Of a stretch of 9,776 nt of DNA, positions 6,220 to 9,776 are shown piece after piece. Made by a program: the position numbers and the translations under genes. How positions within the stretch are numbered: the first letter of the stretch is position 1; each line of letters starts with the position of its first letter. The stretch comes from Comamonadaceae bacterium. GTDB taxonomy: Bacteria; Pseudomonadota; Gammaproteobacteria; Burkholderiales; Burkholderiaceae_C. Where the stretch lies: positions 1 to 9,776 of the forward strand of contig JAJTBK010000465.1 in NCBI GenBank assembly GCA_021286965.1, given 5' to 3'. Below the pieces are notes generated by a model, which made no database searches, was not told the origin of the DNA, and was given only the letters and a program-made list of their open reading frames with translations.

Positions 6220-6744
6220 ATGTCTGCCCTCGCCCCCCCCACTCCGGCCCGCGCCCGAGGCTTTACCCTGGTCGAATTGATGGTGACCCTCGCCATCATC
6301 GCCATCCTGGCCGCCATTGCGATGCCCAGCTTCACCCCCATGATCGAACGCTGGCGCGTGCGCCAGGCCGCCGAAGCTCTGCAATCGAGCATCTACTACG
6401 CCCGCTCCGAGGCCATCAAGCGCAGCGGCGGCATCAGCATCGTCGCCAGCGGGGGCGATTGGGGTGGGGGCTGGACGGTGCAATACACCATCAACGGCAC
6501 CACAACCGACCTGCAAACCACCCCTGCCCCGAACAAGATCAGCCTGACCCAGGCCAACAGCACCAGCACCATCTACCTCGACCGCTGGGGCATGATGGCC
6601 GCCAGTGTGGGTGGCGTCGGCGCCCTGATGGAATTTGTCATCTTCCCCTCGGACAAAAGCGCCAGCGCCACCACGGCCTCGCGCCTGTGCGCCGGCCAGG
6701 GCGGCCGTATCAAAATTCTGGCCGCCAGCGACAGCTGCTCATAG
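6220..6744 (+). CDS. Type IV minor pilin, GspH/FimT/FimU family (first copy)
   Basis: Minor pilin (pseudopilin) of a type IV pilus, 174 residues. A class III leader ends at Gly14; prepilin peptidase PilD should cut G^FTLVE, leaving Phe at +1 and Glu at +5 (residue 19). A hydrophobic helix (about 15-36) anchors it in the inner membrane and the pilus core. The GspH/FimT signature follows: MIERWRVRQAAEALQSSIYY then ARSEAIKRSGG. Cys157 and Cys173 near the C-terminus can form the D-region disulfide. AGGA about 8 bases upstream supports the start. It is the first gene of the minor-pilin cluster, where FimT or FimU usually sits, and it is clearly paralogous to the next gene. Which of the two is FimT and which FimU cannot be settled here. 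Confidence 0.9.
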   Translation: MSALAPPTPARARGFTLVELMVTLAIIAILAAIAMPSFTPMIERWRVRQAAEALQSSIYYARSEAIKRSGGISIVASGGDWGGGWTVQYTINGTTTDLQTTPAPNKISLTQANSTSTIYLDRWGMMAASVGGVGALMEFVIFPSDKSASATTASRLCAGQGGRIKILAASDSCS

Positions 6745-6761
6745 CCCCCCAGGACGGCACC

Positions 6762-7343
6762 ATGCGCACCAGCACCCCATGGCACTTCACTCCCCACGGC
6801 ACGATGGCGGTGGGTGGTCTGACGCTGCCTGAGCTGCTCATCGCCATGGCCATCCTGGCGCTGCTGGCGGCGGTGGCCCTGCCCAGTTTCACCGCCTTGC
6901 TCGAACGCTGGCGCGTGCACCAAACGGCGCAGCAGCTGCAATCGACCCTGCACTACGCACGCTCCGAAGCCATCAGGCGCTCGGGCCGCGTCGTCATCCA
7001 AAAGCTGCCCAACCACACCAACGGCTGCACCAGCGCCAGCACCGCCCGCGACTGGGACTGCGGCTGGATCGTGTGCGAAGACCGCAACGGCGATGGCAGC
7101 TGCGGCGCCACCGAACCCGTGCTGCAGCGCATCGACACCCCGGCGCGCGTCCAAGTGGCGCGCACCGGCGGCAGTGCCAGCATCGCATTCAACCGCTGGG
7201 GGCTGGTCAGCGGCCCCTGGCTCGGCTTTACCCTGATTCCCCTGGACAAAACCGTCTCCCACCCCGGCGCTCGCGGCGTCTGCATGAGTTCCGGTGGACG
7301 TGTCCGCATCATTTCCCAAGAGGCCATTCCATGTACCGGCTAA
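6762..7343 (+). CDS. Type IV minor pilin, GspH/FimT/FimU family (second copy)
   Basis: Minor pilin of 193 residues, beginning 17 bases after the first copy. The leader ends at Gly19 and the predicted cleavage is G^LTLPE, with Leu in place of the usual Phe at +1 and Glu24 at +5. The block LLERWRVHQTAQQLQSTLHY then ARSEAIRRSG matches the first copy almost residue for residue, as does the NRWG motif later. Six cysteines are present, including C174 and C191 matching the D-region pair of the first copy. Residues 107-118, DRNGDGSCGATE, fit a 12-residue EF-hand-like calcium loop. AGGA about 9 bases upstream supports ATG 6762 over the in-frame Met15. The gene overlaps pilV by 13 bases, so translation is probably coupled. 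P. aeruginosa FimU is the nearest functional model. Confidence 0.9.
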   Translation: MRTSTPWHFTPHGTMAVGGLTLPELLIAMAILALLAAVALPSFTALLERWRVHQTAQQLQSTLHYARSEAIRRSGRVVIQKLPNHTNGCTSASTARDWDCGWIVCEDRNGDGSCGATEPVLQRIDTPARVQVARTGGSASIAFNRWGLVSGPWLGFTLIPLDKTVSHPGARGVCMSSGGRVRIISQEAIPCTG

Positions 7344-7963
7344 CCTTCCCCTCCGGCTCCGCACCGGCGCAGCACCAACGCGGCATTTCCCTGCTGGAAT
7401 CGCTCATCGCCCTGATCGTCGCCGCCCTCGGTATCCTGGGCGTGGTGGGAATGCAGATGCGCACCCTGACCGACTCGCAAACCACCGTGCGCCGCGCCCA
7501 GGCCATCCGGCTCATCGAAGACCTGAGCGAACGGCTCAAGGTCAACCCCAACGCCATGACGGACATGGCCACCTACGTCTCTGACTTTGCCAACACCCCC
7601 AGCCCCGGCAACTGCACCACCAACGCCTGCAGCCACGCCGCCCTGGCCACGTACGACCTGGGCACCTGGAAGCAAAACATCGCCGCCAGCCTGCCCCTGG
7701 GCCAGGCCAACGTCTTCCTGGCGCCAACCGAGCCCACGAGCAACCGCCGCCAGCTCGGCGTCATGATCTCCTGGCGCGAAAACGAACGCGATACCAGCGC
7801 CAACTTCAAGGACGCGCTCGACGCCGTGACCGGCGGCGGCGGTGGCGGCACCGTCAGCTGCCCGGCCGGGCGCACCTGCCACCTGCAATACATCCCCGTT
7901 TCGGCCCGCTGCGCGCCATACGACAAGGGCGGCAGCTCCGCCGCCACCTACTACTGCTCCTGA
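7331..7963 (+). CDS. pilV: Type IV pilus modification/minor pilin PilV
   Basis: Minor pilin of 210 residues. PilD should cleave after Gly18 (RG^ISLLES) with Glu23 at +5. The hydrophobic helix (about 19-40) continues into VVGMQMRTLTDSQTTVRRAQAIRLIEDLSERLKVNP, typical of PilV. The globular part holds six cysteines (95, 100, 157, 163, 174, 209), probably disulfide-bonded after export. A run of six glycines (148-153) forms a flexible link before the last third. The start at 7331 lies inside the end of the upstream pilin gene with AGAGG about 7 bases before it. In the pilus it joins FimU, PilW and PilX in the complex that primes assembly and supports PilY1 at the tip. Confidence 0.92.
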   Translation: MYRLTFPSGSAPAQHQRGISLLESLIALIVAALGILGVVGMQMRTLTDSQTTVRRAQAIRLIEDLSERLKVNPNAMTDMATYVSDFANTPSPGNCTTNACSHAALATYDLGTWKQNIAASLPLGQANVFLAPTEPTSNRRQLGVMISWRENERDTSANFKDALDAVTGGGGGGTVSCPAGRTCHLQYIPVSARCAPYDKGGSSAATYYCS

Positions 7964-7973
7964 GGCCGCCGCC

Positions 7974-8861
7974 ATGACCGCCACCACCATCGCCACGCCG
8001 GCCAGCGCCGCCCGCACATCCCCCACCCGCAGCGCACGCCAGCGCGGCCTGAGCCTGATCGAGGTCTTGGTCGGCCTGTCAATTGGCCTGATCGTGATCG
8101 CTGCCGCCACCAGTGCGCTCATGGTCTCGCGTGGCATCTCCGGCACCGTGAGCGACGTCAGCAGCCTGCAGCAACAGGCCGCCTACGCCTTTCGCGTCAT
8201 GGGCCAGCAGCTGCGCCAGGCCGGCTCGCTCTACCTCAACCCCAACCCCACGGGCAAATTCGACCCCACCGACCCACAAGTGGAAGTCGCCTTTGAAACC
8301 AAGGCCGACGCCACCGGCAGCGGCAACAGCTTCGATCCCAGCAAAGACACCCTGAGCAATAACACCAGCACCGGCGCCGTCACCATTGGCTACCGCCGCT
8401 ACCTCGACCCCGTATTTACGGCCAGCAGCCCACAATCGCTGGCCCGCAACTGCGTCGGCGGCCCGGCCGACAGCAGCCTCGACCAGCGCATGGAAAGCAC
8501 CTTCCGGCTCAATGGCAGCGAACTGCAATGCGGCGGCAACGGCACCGCTGCCCAGCCCATCGTGCAGAACGTCGCGCAGTTCCAGGTGCGTTACCTGCTG
8601 CAAGACACGACCGCGCCCGGCGACACCAAAATCCAATACGTCACCACCGTGGCCGCCGGCCAATGGGGCCGGGTGCAAGGCGTGGAAGTCTGCCTCGTGC
8701 TCTACGGCAGCGAAACCATGGCCAACATGCCCGCTGGCAGCAGCTACACCGACTGCACCGGCCAAAGCACCGACATGACGACCCTCTCCGGCGACCGTGC
8801 CAAGCGCCTGCACATGGCGTTTCGCAGCGTCTACCAGTTGCGCAGCCAGGGGCTGCTCTAA
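7974..8861 (+). CDS. pilW: Type IV pilus minor pilin PilW
   Basis: Minor pilin of 295 residues. The leader is rather long and basic (25 residues ending ARQRG) and cleavage is expected at G^LSLIEV, with Glu30 at +5. After the hydrophobic helix (about 26-50) comes SLQQQAAYAFRVMGQQLRQAG (about 64-84), the PilW-type amphipathic stretch. The C-terminal half has GRVQGVEVCLVLYGSE (about 232-247) and ends RLHMAFRSVYQLRSQGLL, as in PilW proteins. Four cysteines are present (160, 186, 240, 261). The frame is open further upstream within pilV, but ATG 7974 is chosen because GAGG (overlapping the pilV stop) lies 9 bases upstream and the leader is then of normal type. Spacing to pilV is 10 bases. Confidence 0.92.
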   Translation: MTATTIATPASAARTSPTRSARQRGLSLIEVLVGLSIGLIVIAAATSALMVSRGISGTVSDVSSLQQQAAYAFRVMGQQLRQAGSLYLNPNPTGKFDPTDPQVEVAFETKADATGSGNSFDPSKDTLSNNTSTGAVTIGYRRYLDPVFTASSPQSLARNCVGGPADSSLDQRMESTFRLNGSELQCGGNGTAAQPIVQNVAQFQVRYLLQDTTAPGDTKIQYVTTVAAGQWGRVQGVEVCLVLYGSETMANMPAGSSYTDCTGQSTDMTTLSGDRAKRLHMAFRSVYQLRSQGLL

Positions 8862-8882
8862 ACCACCGAAAGCATTCCCGCC

Positions 8883-9653
8883 ATGCCCCGCCTCCACCCC
8901 CCTTTGCGCGCCCGACGCCAAAACGGCGTCGCTCTGTTCGTCGTCATCGTCTTCGTCATGCTCACCATGCTGCTGGCGCTGTGGGCCTCGCGCACCGCGC
9001 TATTCAGTGAAATGGTGGTTGGCAACGACGCCGACTACCAGCGCTCCTTTGAAGCCGCACAGGCCCTGCTACAAGACGCCGAACTCGACATTCGCGGCGA
9101 AACCCCCACCGGCAAAGACTGCAGCGGCTCCGGCGACGTCTGCCGCACCAGCACCGTAGACAAAATACCGCTGGAAGCCAAGGACATCACGACCCTGCTG
9201 GCCGAGCTCGACAACCAAAGCACCAAATGCCGCAACGGCCTGTGCACCAAACGCGCTGGCCGGCAAGATTTTTGGAACTACACCGACAGCACCAGCCCGG
9301 CCCCAGGCAACCTCAAACCCGGCGAAGTCAAGCTCGGCGCCATGACCCAAGCCGGCATTGGCGCCCGCTACGGCCAGTACACCGGCGCCGTGGCCAGCAA
9401 CAACCCCATCTTGAGCGACCGCAGTGCCAACAACAAGGGTGGCTGGTACTGGATCGAAGTGCTGCCCTACGCCAACCAAAGCAGCAAAAACTCGGGCCTG
9501 TTGATCGACCCCAGCAACGCCCTGAAAAACCAGCTGCCGCTCAACCTCGACGTGTACGTGGTCTACCGCATCACCGCCCTGGCCTACGGGCGCAAGCCCA
9601 ACACCATGGTGGTGCTGCAACAAACCTACGCCCGACAGCGACGCAAAGATTGA
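8883..9653 (+). CDS. pilX: Type IV pilus assembly protein PilX
   Basis: Minor pilin of the PilX family, 256 residues. The N-terminus RRQNG^VALFVVIVFVMLTMLLALWAS resembles PilX leaders; Val20 stands where other pilins have Glu at +5. SEMVVGNDADYQRSFEAAQALLQDAELDI (about 42-70) corresponds to the conserved PilX helix. The globular part has two close cysteine pairs, C80/C87 and C116/C121, and ends in a basic tail, ARQRRKD. Lack of Glu5 is known in GspK-like and PilX-like subunits placed at the tip, so this protein may cap the complex; that is inference. It starts 21 bases after pilW, with only a weak ribosome site (GAAAG about 11 bases upstream). A palindromic repeat copy follows before the next gene. 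Confidence 0.9.
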   Translation: MPRLHPPLRARRQNGVALFVVIVFVMLTMLLALWASRTALFSEMVVGNDADYQRSFEAAQALLQDAELDIRGETPTGKDCSGSGDVCRTSTVDKIPLEAKDITTLLAELDNQSTKCRNGLCTKRAGRQDFWNYTDSTSPAPGNLKPGEVKLGAMTQAGIGARYGQYTGAVASNNPILSDRSANNKGGWYWIEVLPYANQSSKNSGLLIDPSNALKNQLPLNLDVYVVYRITALAYGRKPNTMVVLQQTYARQRRKD

Positions 9654-9665
9654 TGGACGCTTGAT

Positions 9666-9712
9666 TTGCTATTAATTTGATAGCTTCACACGCAAATGTC
9701 ATCAGCGCAAAC
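9666..9712. repeat. Degenerate copy of dispersed palindromic repeat between pilX and the next gene
   Basis: The core TTGCTATTAATTTGATAGCT (9666-9685) matches the start of the repeat inside rarA at 14 of 20 positions, including both TTGCTA and ATAGCT ends. The following bases, with CGCAAA at 9691-9696 and GCGCAAA at 9705-9711, are a decayed second arm. It is a local AT-rich island in GC-rich sequence. Boundaries are approximate. Confidence 0.5.
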
Positions 9713-9748
9713 CCCGTTTTCACCCCATACCTAGCCCGAGGAGCCGCC

Positions 9749-9776
9749 ATGCCCCGCACCCTTCCCCCCCGCTTCC
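9749..9776 (+). CDS. Start of next gene, probably pilY1 (only nine codons in window)
   Basis: ATG at 9749 follows a strong ribosome site, GAGGAG (9739-9744), by four bases and opens MPRTLPPRF before the window ends. In minor-pilin operons of this order (fimT/fimU, pilV, pilW, pilX) the next gene is normally pilY1, encoding the tip adhesin and calcium-binding assembly factor. Nothing in the nine codons identifies it, so the name rests on gene order alone. Confidence 0.5.

Noticed and set aside
4733..6280. Long plus-strand open frame (515 codons) antisense to nnrS
   Set aside because: Its product is an implausible run of Gln, His and Arg, it opposes a well-recognised membrane protein, and it crosses the NsrR site. 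It is a GC-driven shadow frame.
7831..7854. GGC-type repeat in pilV as a phase-variation switch
   Set aside because: The unit is a trinucleotide encoding six glycines, so copy-number change would not shift the frame; it is better read as a flexible linker.
7842..7973. Extension of pilW upstream into pilV
   Set aside because: The added 44 residues are Ala/Pro/Arg-rich, would bury the class III leader far from the N-terminus, and overlap pilV; ATG 7974 has a good ribosome site.
7340..8921. Two long minus-strand frames (7340-8146 and 8079-8921) opposite pilV and pilW
   Set aside because: Ala/Gly/Val/His-rich products with no motif, antisense to clear pilins; typical shadows in high-GC DNA.

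Overview
The window is GC-rich DNA with the gene content and codon habits of a betaproteobacterium, most likely Burkholderiales and probably Comamonadaceae (an Acidovorax-like denitrifier). This assignment rests on the protein flavours, the AT-rich palindromic repeat seen at 2959-3020 and 9666-9712, and the nnrS/DUF2249 pair; no rRNA or other definitive marker is present. No phage, transposase, CRISPR or tRNA was seen. No stretch longer than about 245 bases lacks a gene.

Layout. (1) 1-1972, minus strand: livH then livM, the two permease subunits of a branched-chain amino acid ABC transporter. livM runs off the left edge, where the ATPase genes probably follow. (2) 1973-2215: a non-coding gap with a sigma70-like promoter, a strong 9-bp hairpin and an intrinsic terminator, all on the minus strand. 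It looks like a small RNA of about 120 nt or a terminated leader. (3) 2216-3517, minus: rarA, a AAA+ ATPase of replication-fork repair, with a dispersed repeat read through in frame. (4) 3583-4215, plus: a uracil-DNA-glycosylase-superfamily protein with four cysteines spaced as in Fe-S UDGs, divergent from rarA. (5) 4173-5707, minus: nnrS followed by a DUF2249 protein, behind a near-perfect NsrR-type operator, which suggests a nitric-oxide-stress unit. (6) 5863-6141, plus: a small exported protein of unknown function. (7) 6220-9776, plus: a minor-pilin operon with two FimT/FimU-like pseudopilins, pilV, pilW, pilX, and the first codons of the next gene, probably pilY1.

How the genes work together. 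The minor pilins should form the priming and tip complex of a type IV pilus, with PilY1 as the tip adhesin. NnrS and the DUF2249 protein probably protect cells making or meeting nitric oxide. RarA and the UDG-like protein are both DNA-maintenance genes transcribed from a shared 65-bp divergent gap. I see no wholly new multi-gene system. The points most worth following up are the terminated RNA upstream of livH, the repeat captured inside rarA, the NsrR operator, and the divergent UDG-like protein.
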